64,000 nucleotides of DNA from Duganella sp. Root1480D1 (GTDB lineage Bacteria > Pseudomonadota > Gammaproteobacteria > Burkholderiales > Burkholderiaceae_D): contig NZ_LMFZ01000047.1 of NCBI RefSeq assembly GCF_001427305.1, positions 164,696 to 228,695 of the forward strand. The letters are read 5' to 3'. The translations under genes and the position numbers were made by a program. Positions 1 to 10,019 of this stretch are shown piece by piece. Under the pieces are notes generated by a model, which was given only the letters and a program-made list of their open reading frames with translations, made no database searches and had not been told where the DNA came from. The number at the start of each line of letters is the position of its first letter. Positions within the stretch are counted from its first letter, which is position 1.

Positions 1-25
1 CGGCTATAAAAATCGCCGACCTCAC

Positions 26-1987
26 CTAAGACGCCTGCTTGCGCTGGTCGCGCGGGAAACGCAGGTGGTAGTGCAAGCCCATGCCGGGCGAGCTGACCAC
101 CTTTACCGTGCCGCCCAGCGGGCCGGTCACCAGGTTGTACAGGATGTGCGCGCCCAGGCCGCTGCCGCCGGAGCCGCGCTTGGTGGTGAAGAAGGGATCG
201 AACAACTGCTGCAGCGTGGTGGAATCCATGCCAACACCGTCATCGCTGTAGTCGAACAGCACGTGGTCGCCATCGAGCTTGCCGGTGATGCGGATGGTGC
301 CCTTTTGCCCCTCTTCAAACCCGTGCACCAGCGAATTGACCACCATATTGGTGACGATCTGCGAGACAGCGCCGGGGAAGCTTTCGCAATGGATGTCCGG
401 TGGGCAGTCGACGTCGACGGCAATCGGTTTGCCTTTCAGCTTGGGCTGCAGCGACAACAGTACTTCGTCCAGGTATTTGCGCAGGTTGAAGTGGCGGATA
501 TTGTCGGAAGACTGGTCCACCGCCACCTGCTTGAAGCTGCGCACCAGGGCGGCGGCGCGCTGGGTGTTGGTGGTCATGATCTTGAGCGACTGGTCGACCG
601 TATCGAAGAACTGCTGCAAGCCGTCTTCGTCGAGCGTCCCTTCGGCCAGGTCCAGGCGGCACAGGCGCAGCTCTTCCACCAGATGGCTGGTGGCCGTCAC
701 GCAGATGCCAAGCGGGGTGTTGATCTCGTGCGCTACGCCGGCCACCAGGCGGCCCAGCGAGGCGAGCTTCTCTTGCCGCACCAGTTCCGATTGCGCCGTC
801 TGCAATTGCGTCAGCGCGGTGGCCAGTGCGGAGTTCTGTTCTTCCAGTTCGGCCTTGGCACGGCGGATCGCGAGGTCGGCGCGGGTGCGCGCGATGGCGG
901 CCGCCGTGTGGTTGGCAACATAGGCCAGGATATCCAGTTCGGCCTGCGAGTACACCACCGACGCGTCGTAGCTTTGCACAATGATCACGCCCAGCGCCTG
1001 CTCGCCCACCATCATGGGACAGCCCATCCAGCTGGCGATGCCCTGGTTGCCAAGCGGTTCATTGATTTCGCCGCCAGCCATCAAGGCTGCGAACGCGGCT
1101 CCGTCCAGCAGCATGGGTTGGCGCTTCTTCAGCACGAAAGAGCTCATGCCGACGCCGTATTCGAAACGCTTGAGCGGCGCTTCCAGGTCTTTCTCGTCGA
1201 CGAAATAAGGGATCGAGATTTCGTCGCGCTTCGGGTGGTACAACGCGATCAGGAAATTGCGGGCGGTGATCAGGCTGCCGACGATGTCGTGCAGGCGGGC
1301 ATACAGCACGCCGGCATCCGATTCGGCGGAGGCGGAGGCGGACAGGCTGGCAATTTCATACAGTGCGCGCTGCAAGCGTTCGGCCTTGCTGCGCTCGGCC
1401 ACTTCGCGTTCCAGTTCCAGCGTGCGTTCGCGCACGGCGCGCTCCAGCCGGTCCATGCTCTGCAAGCCTTGCAGGGCGCTCGACACGTGGTTGGCGATCT
1501 GCGCGAACAGGGCCTGGTCTTCCTCGCTGTAGGTATGCTCCTTGTCGTAACTCTGGATCACCATGGCGCCGATCACTTCATGGCCTTGGTCCAGCAGCGG
1601 GCACCCAACCCAATGTTCGGCAATGGTGCCGACGCCGAATACCTCATTCTCTTCACGGGCGCGGTGTTCATCGCCCGTCATCACCAGGCGTTGCTTGTTC
1701 AGGATCACCCAGGCGGTGGGCGACTGGTCGGGCGTGGCCAACTGCACCAGTTGGTCCTTGTAGGGATGGTCGTCGACTTCATCGACAAAATAGACGAAAC
1801 GCACCGCATTGCCGGGTGCATCGCGGTCGCTCAGGGCCACATAGAAATTCGAGGCGTACATGATGCGGCCCAGCGCCGCGTGCACGGACTGCAGGAAGAC
1901 CGTGATATCGGTGCAACTGTTGGACAGCTTGCCAATTTCCAGCAGGATTTCCTGGACGGCCTCCAGGCGGCGCAGACGGCTTTCCAT
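26..1987 (-). CDS. GAF-GAF sensor histidine kinase
   Basis: A 653-residue cytoplasmic histidine kinase that should autophosphorylate and pass the phosphate to an unidentified response regulator. Two GAF-type sensor domains lie at about 20-175 and 208-370; both carry similar cores (GCPLLDQGHEVIGAMVIQSYD and GCPMMVGEQALGVIIVQSYD), so they look like an internal duplication. A coiled coil (about 365-405) leads to a HisKA domain with the phosphoacceptor motif GVAHEINTPLG (His420), then a HATPase domain with an N-box near 545, DDGVGM near 583 and GSGLG near 608. There is no transmembrane segment or signal peptide, so the stimulus is probably intracellular. No response regulator gene adjoins it within the window, so it may be an orphan or its partner may lie beyond position 1. 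Function is certain at family level; the ligand is unknown. Confidence 0.93.
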   Translation of the reverse strand: MESRLRRLEAVQEILLEIGKLSNSCTDITVFLQSVHAALGRIMYASNFYVALSDRDAPGNAVRFVYFVDEVDDHPYKDQLVQLATPDQSPTAWVILNKQRLVMTGDEHRAREENEVFGVGTIAEHWVGCPLLDQGHEVIGAMVIQSYDKEHTYSEEDQALFAQIANHVSSALQGLQSMDRLERAVRERTLELEREVAERSKAERLQRALYEIASLSASASAESDAGVLYARLHDIVGSLITARNFLIALYHPKRDEISIPYFVDEKDLEAPLKRFEYGVGMSSFVLKKRQPMLLDGAAFAALMAGGEINEPLGNQGIASWMGCPMMVGEQALGVIIVQSYDASVVYSQAELDILAYVANHTAAAIARTRADLAIRRAKAELEEQNSALATALTQLQTAQSELVRQEKLASLGRLVAGVAHEINTPLGICVTATSHLVEELRLCRLDLAEGTLDEDGLQQFFDTVDQSLKIMTTNTQRAAALVRSFKQVAVDQSSDNIRHFNLRKYLDEVLLSLQPKLKGKPIAVDVDCPPDIHCESFPGAVSQIVTNMVVNSLVHGFEEGQKGTIRITGKLDGDHVLFDYSDDGVGMDSTTLQQLFDPFFTTKRGSGGSGLGAHILYNLVTGPLGGTVKVVSSPGMGLHYHLRFPRDQRKQAS

Positions 1988-2094
1988 CTTATTCCCAAGG
2001 TTAGATGCGTCTGGGAAATATAGCAGGAGGCGCCCAGCCTAGCCAGCGGAAAACAAAGCCCGCGTGGTGTGCGGGCCGTCAGATTTGTGCCAGA

Positions 2095-2355
2095 TCAATG
2101 CAGCGACATGGCAGGCCGTCGCGGCGGCAGGACCGGCGGGCCAAGCGGCGTAATGCGCGGGTCGATGGCCGGGTCGGGCGTCTGGTATTTGAAGGGATTG
2201 ATGATGATTGGTGGAATCGTCGGTGGTGCCGATGGCGGGCCTTTGGGGCCGCCGCCGAACCATGAAATTGCGCTGCGCTGGCGCGGTTCGCTGTCGATTC
2301 TCAGGAGCAACGATTGGCTCCCGTCTCTTACTAGCCAAGCCATATTCCCCTCCAA
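2095..2355 (-). CDS. Small proline-rich hypothetical protein
   Basis: An 86-residue protein I do not recognise. The N-terminal half is ordinary (MEGNMAWLVRDGSQSLLLR); the C-terminal half is rich in Pro, Gly and Ile-Pro runs and probably disordered. Evidence that it is real: the ATG is preceded by a very strong ribosome site (GGAGGGG, 4-6 nt away), and just upstream sits a plausible sigma70 promoter with -10 TATACT and -35 TTGAAT separated by 16 bp. It lies alone between the histidine kinase and a plus-strand membrane protein. No signal peptide or clear membrane segment is seen. Confidence 0.6.
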   Translation of the reverse strand: MEGNMAWLVRDGSQSLLLRIDSEPRQRSAISWFGGGPKGPPSAPPTIPPIIINPFKYQTPDPAIDPRITPLGPPVLPPRRPAMSLH

Positions 2356-2373
2356 TTCAGAGATCGGATATTC

Positions 2374-2401
2374 AGTATAGGCAAACAGTTAATGAATTCA
2401 A
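2374..2401 (-). promoter_or_regulatory. Candidate sigma70 promoter for the proline-rich small gene
   Basis: On the minus strand TTGAAT (2401-2396) and TATACT (2379-2374) are spaced by 16 bp. The implied start near 2367 leaves a leader of about 12 nt that holds just the GGAGGGG ribosome site of the 86-residue gene. Confidence 0.5.
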
Positions 2402-2529
2402 GCAGCGATTTGGCTTGCAGCAGGACTTTTTCCGTTCATCATCCAAAATCCACCGTTCGTCGCAATCCGATGGCTGCGCCGGGACCCGGGGCCTACAGTG
2501 ACACCATGTTCAACGCCAAGAGGCCCATC

Positions 2530-2925
2530 ATGAAAAAGGTATTTGCCCTGTCCCTGGTCCTGCTGTTCTTCTGCATGGTTGCAGCCTGGATCTCCATCGA
2601 CGCCAACGACCTGGTCGTCACGGTCGGCGACTCGGACTATGACGGGCCGCTGGGCGCCTTCCTCGGTACCGTGCTGGCCGGCGGCGCGTTTGCCGCGGCG
2701 GCGGTCGTGATGGTCTTTGTGGCAGCCATCGTCGCCGTCGTGATGGCGGGGGTTGGCGTCATCGTGATCCTGTCCCTGGCGCTGGCTGCCGTGGTGACCA
2801 TAGCCGCCGTGTCGCCCCTGCTGCTGCCGCTGATGATCCCGTTCTTCATCTACTGGCTGATGAAACGCCACAGCCGCAAGCCTGCCGAACCGGCTGCGCC
2901 AGCCCTGGAACACTCGCCTGCCTGA
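2530..2925 (+). CDS. Small integral membrane protein
   Basis: A 131-residue hydrophobic protein of unknown function. I chose the ATG at 2530 (MKKVFALSLVLLFF) because AAGAGG lies 7 nt upstream and it opens directly into a first membrane segment; an in-frame ATG at 2506 would add eight residues. After a short polar loop (about 25-45) come two long hydrophobic stretches rich in Ala and Val (about 47-75 and 77-110) and a basic/Pro-Ala tail (MKRHSRKPAEPAAP). The topology suggests three to four membrane helices with a cytoplasmic tail. It resembles small inner-membrane proteins, but I cannot assign a family. It reads toward the serine hydrolase gene, 53 bp downstream. Confidence 0.7.
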   Translation: MKKVFALSLVLLFFCMVAAWISIDANDLVVTVGDSDYDGPLGAFLGTVLAGGAFAAAAVVMVFVAAIVAVVMAGVGVIVILSLALAAVVTIAAVSPLLLPLMIPFFIYWLMKRHSRKPAEPAAPALEHSPA

Positions 2926-2978
2926 AAGCCCGGGCCGGGTGCTAGAATGCAATTTTGGCAACTCATAGAATTGCATCC

Positions 2979-4349
2979 ATGCGCCCGACCATCTTGCTGC
3001 TGTCCCTCGCCTTCGCCTTCCCTGCTTCCGCCTTCGCCGACAAACTGGACGACGCCATCCAGGCGGAAATGAAACGCAGCCATATCCCTGGCGTTTCCAT
3101 CGCCGTCGTGAAAGACGGCAAGATCATCCGCGAACAGGGCTACGGTTTCGCCGACCTTGAAAACAAGGTCAAGGTCACCCCCGCCACCATTTTCCAGTCC
3201 GGCTCGATCGGCAAGACCTTTACCGCAGCGCTGGTAATGCTGCTGGCGGAAGACGGCAAGCTGGCGCTGGACGACCCGATTTCAAAGCACCTGGCCAACA
3301 CGCCCAAGGCCTGGGAAGGCATCACCATCCGCCACCTGCTGTCGCATACCTCGGGCCTTGGCGATCCCTATGCCAAGCTGGACCTGACCAGGGACTACAC
3401 GGAACAGGAACTGGTCGCGCTGGAGGCGGACATTCCCGTGCTGTTCGCGCCAGGCGAGAAATGGTCGTACTCGAACATGGGTTATCACCTGCTGGGCTTC
3501 ATCTGCAACAAGGCGGGCGGCAAGTTCTATGGCGACCAATTGCGCGAGCGCATCTTCGCGCCGCTGGACATGGGCACCCGCATCATCAGCGAAGCCGACA
3601 TCATCCCGCACCGGGCGCGCGGCTATGAACGCAAGGGCGGCCAGCTGGTCAACCAGTCATGGGTGGCGCCGCGCCTGAACACCACGGCGGACGGCAGCCT
3701 GTACCTGACGGCGCGCGACCTGGCCAAATGGGACCTGGCGCTGTACGGCGACAAGGTGCTGCCGGCCAGCGTGCGCAAGGCCAGCTGGACGCCGGCCAGG
3801 CTGAACGACGGCAGCGCCACCGAATACGGCTACGGCTGGCAACTGTTCGAGCGCAACGGCCATCGCACCATCGCCCACGGCGGCGCGTGGCAAGGCTTCC
3901 GCTCCCAGTTGTACCGCTTCGTCGACGACAGGCTGTCGGTGGTGGTGCTGGCCAATTCCGCCAGCGCGCGGCCGGGCAAGCTGGCCGACATCGTCGCCGC
4001 GCACTACCTGCCGGCGCTGGCGGTCAAGCCGAAAATGGCGATCGAGGAGACCGAACCGGCAGTGGCGGAACGCGTGCGCGCCATCTTCGCCAATATTGCC
4101 GAACGCAAGCTGCCGCAAGGCTTGAGCGACAAAGTGGCCGGCAACCTGTCGCCGGAATTCCTCGCAATGGTGGCGGAAGATTTGCGCGAGTGGGGCCCGC
4201 TGCGCACGGTGGAAGCGCTGGCGCGCAGCACCGATGGCGAGATGCGCAAGTACAGTTATCGCCTGAACTACAACAGCGGCGCCTTGCTGGTCGACCTGAG
4301 CCTGGGCAAGGGCGACAAGGTCGAGCAGTTGCGCATGCGCCCCGACTGA
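2979..4349 (+). CDS. Secreted serine hydrolase, beta-lactamase (class C/PBP4*) family
   Basis: A 456-residue periplasmic or secreted hydrolase. The start at 2979 gives a clean signal peptide (MRPTILLLSLAFAFPASAFA); a TTG further upstream would add eight residues in front of it. The beta-lactamase-related motifs are present: SxxK as SIGK (Ser76-Lys79), YxN as YSN (164-166), and HGG in place of KTG (in IAHGGAWQGF, about residue 306). This is the usual pattern of the esterase/D-amino-peptidase-like Pfam beta-lactamase family, so the substrate could be a peptide, ester or cell-wall fragment, and antibiotic resistance should not be assumed. A C-terminal domain of about 100 residues follows the catalytic core. 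The stop codon directly abuts the stop of the convergent cyclase gene. Confidence 0.88.
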   Translation: MRPTILLLSLAFAFPASAFADKLDDAIQAEMKRSHIPGVSIAVVKDGKIIREQGYGFADLENKVKVTPATIFQSGSIGKTFTAALVMLLAEDGKLALDDPISKHLANTPKAWEGITIRHLLSHTSGLGDPYAKLDLTRDYTEQELVALEADIPVLFAPGEKWSYSNMGYHLLGFICNKAGGKFYGDQLRERIFAPLDMGTRIISEADIIPHRARGYERKGGQLVNQSWVAPRLNTTADGSLYLTARDLAKWDLALYGDKVLPASVRKASWTPARLNDGSATEYGYGWQLFERNGHRTIAHGGAWQGFRSQLYRFVDDRLSVVVLANSASARPGKLADIVAAHYLPALAVKPKMAIEETEPAVAERVRAIFANIAERKLPQGLSDKVAGNLSPEFLAMVAEDLREWGPLRTVEALARSTDGEMRKYSYRLNYNSGALLVDLSLGKGDKVEQLRMRPD

Positions 4350-7319
4350 TCAGCCTTCCACCCGGTTGCGGCCGGCGCGCTTGGCGCGGTACAGCGCATG
4401 GTCGGCCCGCACCAGGGCCGCATCGCCGCTGCGGTCGCCCGGCGCCATGCTGGCAATGCCGATGCTGACCGTGATGGCGATGGTGCTGCCGTTGCGCCCC
4501 ATCGGCGTGTCGGCAATGCGCTGGCGCAGGCGCTCGGCGAAGGCGCGCGCCGCTTCCAGGTCGGCACCCGGCAGCAGGAAGGCGAATTCCTCGCCGCCGA
4601 CGCGGCCCAGCATGTCGATCTTGCGCTGCGAATCGCGCATCAGGCCGGCCAGGTGGCGCAGCACGGCATCGCCCCAGTCGTGGCCGTGGGCGTCGTTGAT
4701 GTCCTTGAAGTAGTCGATGTCGAGCATCAGCACGGCGGCGCGGCCGCCGACATCGCGCTGCAGGCGGGCCTGTTCGTCTTCCAGCCGCAACATGAATTCG
4801 CGGCGGTTCGGCAAGCCGGTCAGGAAGTCGGTGGTGGCAAGCTGCACCAGTTCTTCGTTCAGCCGCTTGCGCTCGGTGATGTCGAGGGTGGACACGATCA
4901 CGAAGTCGAGCGCATGCTCGTGCCCCGGCATCACCAGCAGCGTCAGTTCATTCTGGCGCTGCACGCCATCCAGGCGCAGGAAGCTGGCCTCGCACTGGAA
5001 CAGGTGCGAGCCCTGCTCCATCGCCAGCAGCGCCTGCCCGAATTCCTGCATGGCCGCCGGCGCGAAATTCTGCGCCAGGCTTAGCCGCCCCGACTCCTTG
5101 CAGGACGCGTCGGCGCCAACCTGGGCCAGGGCGGCGGAATTGACGTCGGTGATGCGCACCAGCCCGGCCAGGCGCTGCAACTGGCTGGGATTCACCTGCA
5201 GCCATTGCGCCACGTCTTCCACGCCCGATTCCACCAGCTCCTGCAAGGCTGCGCGCACGGCCGACCAATCCTGCTGCCACAAGGCTACCGGTGCATGGTC
5301 GTACAGGCTGCGGAAACGCGCTTCGCCGATGCGCAGGGCTTCGGCGGCGCGTGCCTGTTCCACCGCGATGCCGGCCAGGCTGGCCGCCTGGTCGATCAGG
5401 GCCAGCTGCGCCACGCTGGGGCGCTGTGGTTCGCGGTGGTAGATGGCGAAGGCGCCCAGCACCTTGCCGTTGGCGCCGTGCACCGGCTCCGACCAGCAGG
5501 CGCCAAGGCCGGCACGCAGCGCCATCTCGCGGTAGGGCGCCCATAACGGATCGCGCGCGATATCTTCCACGATCACGCGGCTGTTGCTGGTGACGGCCTT
5601 GCCGCAGGAACCGTTGCCGAAGCCGATCGGCAGGCCGTCGATAGCCTGCTTGAAAAAGGCCGGCAGGCTGGGGGCGGCCGACAGCAGCAGATGCCTGCCA
5701 TCCTCGTCGAGCAGCATCACGCTGCAGATCATGCCGGGGTTGACCGCTTCGATGCCGCGCATCAGGCTCTCCAGCACTTCCTGCTGCGGCGCCCCGGCAG
5801 CAAGCAGCTCCAGCACATGGTGGCGGCTTTCCTCGCGCCTTTCGTTCATGGTGCGTTCGGTGATGTCGCGGAAGGACCAAAGCCGTGCCGCCTCGCTGCC
5901 CAGGCGCAGCGGGCGCGTGGTGACTTCCAGCACGCGGCCATCGCGCATCTGGAGCTGGCTGTGGCTGTCCTCATCGTCGGTCTCAGGGCTGGCGCAGGCG
6001 TGCAGGAAAGCTTCCGGCTGATCGAGCTGGCCTGCCATATGGGCCAGCAGGATGGCGCCGTCGTTTTCCCAATCGAGCTGCTCCGGCACATTCCACAACT
6101 GGCGGAAGCGGCGGTTGGAGTTCAGCACGGTACCGCCGTAGTTGTCGACCAGGATGCCGTCCACGGTGGAGTCAAGAATGCAGCGCAGCACCGCCTGGCT
6201 GCCTTGCGCATGCTCGGCCATGGCCAGCAGGGTCTCCTGCCCTTCGCGCAATTCGTCGCCCATGCGGCTGCTGTAGTCGAGCGCAACGCGCAGGCGCTGC
6301 CGGCTTTCCGCCAGCACGTAAGCCAGCAAGGCCAGCAAGGCGCTGATCAGCAGCCCGCCGATAGCGATGGTGCGCGGTTTATCCGACAGCACACCGTTGC
6401 GCTTGGGCAGCGCGCTGATATGCAGGGTCCAGCGCCGGCCGGCCAGGCCGATGCGCTTGACTGCGTGCTGGCGTCCTTCCGCTGCGGGGGCCGCGGGCGC
6501 GCTGTCGAACATGCGGCTCATGGCATTGGGCTCGTCACCGTCGTAGATTTCCACGTCGAGGCCGTGCAAGGCGTCGTGGCCCAGCGCGGCCATGACGTCG
6601 CCCATGCGGAACGGCGCATAGACCCAGCCCTTCAAGGCACTGCGGCGCTGGAGCAGGGTATAGCGCCCCACCCCGTTCTGGTAGATCGGCAGCGCGATGA
6701 TGAAGCCGGCCTGCACCGGATCGGCGGTTTCCTGCTTGAGCAGCAGCTTGCCGGTCATGGTCGGCAGGCCAGAATCGCGCGCCTGCTCGAAAGCCGCGCG
6801 GCGTACCGGCTCGGACAGGCCGTCATAGCCAAAAGCCTGCAGGTTGCTGCCGGAGAACGGCTCGAGATAGACCACCGGGCCGTACTGGCTGCGCTGGCCG
6901 GGCGGCGTCACGGCATAGTCCGGGAAGCCTTCCGCCTGCACGATGGCGATGTGCGAGGCCAGTTGCGGGCCCGGGACCATGCGCATGAAGCCGATGCCCT
7001 GCATGCCGGGGAAGTTCTGCCCCAACTCGAGGCGCTCGATATAGGTGTGGAATTCCTGGCGGTCGACGAAGTCGGAACTGGCGAACAGGCCTTGCACGCC
7101 GTACAGCACCTGGACATAGGCCTGCATGCGCGCAGCCATATTGTTGACCAGTTCGCGGGCATGGTAGTCGAAGCCGGTGCGGGCGTCGCGTTCGGCATCG
7201 ACGTAGGCGCCCCACCAGACGCTGCCGGTCGCCGTCAGGCAAAGCGCTGCCACCAGCCCTGCCAGCAGGCGGGGTTGGAGCAGGCGTTGGTAAGGCGGGC
7301 TGGCAGGTGGCCTCGGCAT
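4350..7319 (-). CDS. Membrane diguanylate cyclase with CHASE, PAS and GAF sensors
   Basis: A 989-residue protein that should make c-di-GMP. An N-terminal membrane helix (about 18-40) is followed by a large periplasmic CHASE-like domain (FPGMQGIGFMRMVPGP region, about 60-310), a second membrane helix (about 325-345), a PAS domain (about 380-490), a GAF domain (about 500-660), a second PAS (about 670-820) and a C-terminal GGDEF domain. The active site reads GGEEF (908-912), and an RKID inhibitory I-site lies five residues upstream, so activity with product inhibition is likely. CHASE domains sense small extracellular ligands; the ligand here is unknown. It is transcribed in the same direction as queC upstream, separated by a short hairpin. 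Confidence 0.92.
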   Translation of the reverse strand: MPRPPASPPYQRLLQPRLLAGLVAALCLTATGSVWWGAYVDAERDARTGFDYHARELVNNMAARMQAYVQVLYGVQGLFASSDFVDRQEFHTYIERLELGQNFPGMQGIGFMRMVPGPQLASHIAIVQAEGFPDYAVTPPGQRSQYGPVVYLEPFSGSNLQAFGYDGLSEPVRRAAFEQARDSGLPTMTGKLLLKQETADPVQAGFIIALPIYQNGVGRYTLLQRRSALKGWVYAPFRMGDVMAALGHDALHGLDVEIYDGDEPNAMSRMFDSAPAAPAAEGRQHAVKRIGLAGRRWTLHISALPKRNGVLSDKPRTIAIGGLLISALLALLAYVLAESRQRLRVALDYSSRMGDELREGQETLLAMAEHAQGSQAVLRCILDSTVDGILVDNYGGTVLNSNRRFRQLWNVPEQLDWENDGAILLAHMAGQLDQPEAFLHACASPETDDEDSHSQLQMRDGRVLEVTTRPLRLGSEAARLWSFRDITERTMNERREESRHHVLELLAAGAPQQEVLESLMRGIEAVNPGMICSVMLLDEDGRHLLLSAAPSLPAFFKQAIDGLPIGFGNGSCGKAVTSNSRVIVEDIARDPLWAPYREMALRAGLGACWSEPVHGANGKVLGAFAIYHREPQRPSVAQLALIDQAASLAGIAVEQARAAEALRIGEARFRSLYDHAPVALWQQDWSAVRAALQELVESGVEDVAQWLQVNPSQLQRLAGLVRITDVNSAALAQVGADASCKESGRLSLAQNFAPAAMQEFGQALLAMEQGSHLFQCEASFLRLDGVQRQNELTLLVMPGHEHALDFVIVSTLDITERKRLNEELVQLATTDFLTGLPNRREFMLRLEDEQARLQRDVGGRAAVLMLDIDYFKDINDAHGHDWGDAVLRHLAGLMRDSQRKIDMLGRVGGEEFAFLLPGADLEAARAFAERLRQRIADTPMGRNGSTIAITVSIGIASMAPGDRSGDAALVRADHALYRAKRAGRNRVEG

Positions 7320-7339
7320 ACCAGCATCTTAATTTGTTC

Positions 7340-7358
7340 AGGGCAAAATAATTGCCCT
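7340..7358. repeat. Short inverted repeat between queC and the cyclase gene
   Basis: AGGGCAA and TTGCCCT form a perfect 7-bp stem with an AATAA loop. It lies in the 49-bp gap after the queC stop. There is no U-tract downstream on the minus strand, so it could slow transcription or stabilise the 3' end, but it is a weak terminator candidate. Confidence 0.4.
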
Positions 7359-7368
7359 ATAGAAAAAG

Positions 7369-8100
7369 TCAATCGGCGCTAGCGTCGTGATTGCCACTCA
7401 GCGCGGCCTGGTACAGGCGGTAGCCGCGCGCGCGCAGCTCGCAGGCCGGGCAGGTGCCGCAGCCATAACCCCAGTCGTGCAGCGCGCCGCGCTCGCCCTT
7501 GTAGCAGGTATGGGTGTCGGCCCGGATCAAGTCCACCAGCGTCTGGCCACCGAGGCGTTCGGCCAGTTGCCAGGTTTGCGCCTTGTCCAGCCACATCAGC
7601 GGGGTTTCCAGCTTGTTGCGGGTGTCCATGCCCAGGTTCAGCGCCACTTGCAGCGCTTTCATGGTGTCGTCGCGGCAGTCCGGGTAGCCGGAGAAGTCGG
7701 TCTCGCACATGCCGCCCACCAGCACGGTCAGCCCGCGGCGATAGGCCAGGGTGGCAGCCACGGTCATGAACAGCAGGTTGCGGCCGGGGACGAAAGTGTT
7801 CGGCAGGCCGTTTTCCTGCATCACGATCTCGATGTCTTCGGTCATGGCCGTCTTCGACAGTTGCGAGATCAGGCCCAGGTCGACCATATGGTCTTGGCCC
7901 AGGCGTCCGGCCCATTCCGGCTTCACTTGGCGCATCTGCTCCAGCAGGCGCGGGCGCACGGTCAGCTCGATCGCATGGCGCTGGCCATAGTCGAAGCCGA
8001 TGGTTTCGACGCGCGGGTAGCGCTCCAGGGCCCAGGCCAGGCAGGTGGTGGAGTCCTGTCCGCCGCTGAACAGGACCAGTGCGGCGTCGTTTGTCAGCAT
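7369..8100 (-). CDS. queC: 7-cyano-7-deazaguanine synthase QueC
   Basis: A 243-residue ATP-dependent enzyme converting 7-carboxy-7-deazaguanine to preQ0 in queuosine biosynthesis. The N-terminal PP-loop motif FSGGQDST is intact, and the C-terminal zinc site is visible as one Cys in HTCYKGERG plus [11 protein letters not shown] chose the ATG at 8100 ([14 protein letters not shown]) because it has a purine-rich ribosome site (GAAAGTGAAG) and matches the family length of about 230-240 residues; the open frame continues 40 codons upstream without family similarity. No other que gene is in the window. It is divergent from tamA. Confidence 0.95.
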   Translation of the reverse strand: MLTNDAALVLFSGGQDSTTCLAWALERYPRVETIGFDYGQRHAIELTVRPRLLEQMRQVKPEWAGRLGQDHMVDLGLISQLSKTAMTEDIEIVMQENGLPNTFVPGRNLLFMTVAATLAYRRGLTVLVGGMCETDFSGYPDCRDDTMKALQVALNLGMDTRNKLETPLMWLDKAQTWQLAERLGGQTLVDLIRADTHTCYKGERGALHDWGYGCGTCPACELRARGYRLYQAALSGNHDASAD

Positions 8101-8213
8101 CGCTTCACTTTCTTTGGTTTCTTCTGGTTTTTTTGAAAATCTTAGGGGTACGCCAATTTGGCGGCTGATCCGGTAACATTCGGTTTCGACTTCCCGATCA
8201 CAGACCACGAATT

Positions 8214-10019
8214 TTGGCACAAACCGGCATAAAAGTATTGAGGGGCCTTGTACTGGGCTGCGCCGCCCTGCTGCTGCCCTTGCTGGCGGCTGCCCAGGGC
8301 TGGACCTACCAGGTCCGCATCAACGCGCCGCGCGCGCTGGAGTCCCTTCTCGAAAATAACCTTGACCTGGTGCGCTACCGCACGAGCGAGCGCATGGACC
8401 GCGACCAGCTGCAGCGCATGCTGCGCGCCGCGCCCGAGCAGATCAAGACGCTGGTTGCGACTGCCGGTTACTACACGCCGGCGGTGAATATCAGCCTGGA
8501 CGAAAGCGGCACCCCGACAGTCAGGATTGATGTGCAGCCCGGCGATCCGGTGCTGGTGGGGGAAGTCGAGATCGTGCTGGACGGCTTCCAGGCGTCCTCC
8601 GGCGCGCCTTTCGACAAGAACGCGCTGAAGGCTGGCTGGGGCCTGCCGGCCGGCGCCGTGTTCCGCCAGGACGAATGGGAGAAGGCCAAGCGCGATATCC
8701 TGCGCGCCGTGGTGCAGACGCGCTATCCGCGCGCGCAACTGGTTTCCAGCGAGGCGGTGGTCGATCCGGAGACCCGGCGCGCGCTGCTGCACGTGGCGCT
8801 CGATAGCGGGCCGGAGATGCGCTTCGGCGAATTGAAGATCGAGGGCCTGCGGCGTTATCCGGAATCGGCGGTGCGCAACCTGAACCCGATCAAGCCGGGC
8901 GACTACTACAGCGAGGCGGCGCTGCAGGCCTACCAGGGCAAGCTGCAGGAGACCGGATACTTCGCCAACGTCGAGGTCAGCGCCGACCTGTCATCCATCC
9001 TGGGAGAGCAGATCGAGGCTGCCGAGCAAAAAGCCGAAGGCGTGCCGCAGCCAGGCAGCATGGCGCCGCTGCCCCTGCTGGTGCGGGTGGTGGAGAACAA
9101 GCGCAAGAATGCCAGCGTGGGTATTGGTTTCAGCACCAATACCGGCTCGCGCATGTCAGGCACCTACGATGACCTGAACGTGTTCGGCCTGAAGATGAAG
9201 AGCGCGCTGACGCTGGAGACCAAGCGCCAGCAGGCGCGCAGCGATTTCTACTTCCCCACCACGGCGGACGGTTATAACGACAGCTTCGGTGCCGCGCTGG
9301 AGCGCAAGGATATCGAGGGCGAGATCACGCGTACCGCTTCGGTTGCGGCCAAGCGGGCCTGGGGCACGCCGCTGCTCGAACGCAGCATCTCCATCGAGTA
9401 CCTGAACGAGAGCAAGACCGTGAACCGCGTGCTGTCGTCGCACAGCCAGTCCTTGCCGATCACCTATGCCGCCACCTGGCGCAAGGTGGATAACCTGGTG
9501 TTCCCGACCAAGGGCTATGTGCTGAATGCCACGCTGGGCGGGGCCCTGCTGCCGGTGCTGACGGACGAGAAGTTCATTCGCGGCACGGCGCGCGGCATCA
9601 CTTACCGCCCGCTTAGCCCGAAGTCCACCGTGATCCTGCGGGCGGAATTCGGGGCGCTGGCTTCGGCGCGCCAGGAAGGCGTGCCAACCACCTACCTGTT
9701 CCGCGCGGGCGGCGACAACTCGGTGCGCGGCTATGCCTACCAGGAGCTGGGCGTGCAGCAAGGCGAAGCGACGGTCGGCGGCCGCTACCTGGTGACCGGC
9801 AGCGCGGAATACCAGTACTGGTTCAAGCCGGCCTGGGGCGCGGCGGTGTTCTACGACGCCGGTAATGCCTCCAATTCGCTGGGCAGCCTGCACCCCAAGT
9901 CCGGCTATGGCGTCGGCGCGCGCTACAAGAGCCCTGTCGGGCCGATCAACGTCGACGTCGCGTATGGCCATGCCACCAAGAAGGCGCGGCTGCACTTCTC
10001 GCTGGGGTTCACGTTCTGA
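8214..10019 (+). CDS. tamA: Translocation and assembly module outer-membrane subunit TamA
   Basis: An Omp85-family outer-membrane protein of about 600 residues that, with TamB, helps assemble autotransporters and other envelope components. A signal peptide ([19 protein letters not shown]) is followed by POTRA-like domains (about 30-270) and a C-terminal beta barrel. The barrel carries the conserved Omp85 motif GGDNSVRGY and ends in FSLGFTF, a typical aromatic C-terminus. The start is uncertain: no ATG is available, and TTG codons at 8214 and 8238 are candidates with poor ribosome sites. The next gene overlaps by TGATG coupling and is tamB, which settles TamA rather than BamA. Confidence 0.92.
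   Translation: MAQTGIKVLRGLVLGCAALLLPLLAAAQGWTYQVRINAPRALESLLENNLDLVRYRTSERMDRDQLQRMLRAAPEQIKTLVATAGYYTPAVNISLDESGTPTVRIDVQPGDPVLVGEVEIVLDGFQASSGAPFDKNALKAGWGLPAGAVFRQDEWEKAKRDILRAVVQTRYPRAQLVSSEAVVDPETRRALLHVALDSGPEMRFGELKIEGLRRYPESAVRNLNPIKPGDYYSEAALQAYQGKLQETGYFANVEVSADLSSILGEQIEAAEQKAEGVPQPGSMAPLPLLVRVVENKRKNASVGIGFSTNTGSRMSGTYDDLNVFGLKMKSALTLETKRQQARSDFYFPTTADGYNDSFGAALERKDIEGEITRTASVAAKRAWGTPLLERSISIEYLNESKTVNRVLSSHSQSLPITYAATWRKVDNLVFPTKGYVLNATLGGALLPVLTDEKFIRGTARGITYRPLSPKSTVILRAEFGALASARQEGVPTTYLFRAGGDNSVRGYAYQELGVQQGEATVGGRYLVTGSAEYQYWFKPAWGAAVFYDAGNASNSLGSLHPKSGYGVGARYKSPVGPINVDVAYGHATKKARLHFSLGFTF

Noticed and set aside
65-2023. 652-codon plus-strand frame opposite the histidine kinase
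   Set aside because: It is a complement shadow of a well-supported kinase gene: low-complexity His/Gln/Ala/Arg composition, no ribosome site and no family motifs. The same applies to the long plus frames at 5691-7382, 20678-23224 and 41054-42541.
2979-4349. Antibiotic-resistance beta-lactamase
   Set aside because: Although SxxK and YxN are present, KTG is replaced by HGG as in esterase/peptidase relatives, so resistance is not supported.
7340-7358. Intrinsic terminator after queC
   Set aside because: The stem is good but no U-tract follows on the minus strand, so I list it only as an inverted repeat.
8100-8220. Upstream extension of queC by 40 codons
   Set aside because: The extension has no family similarity, and it would overlap the tamA start; the ATG at 8100 has a ribosome site and correct family length.
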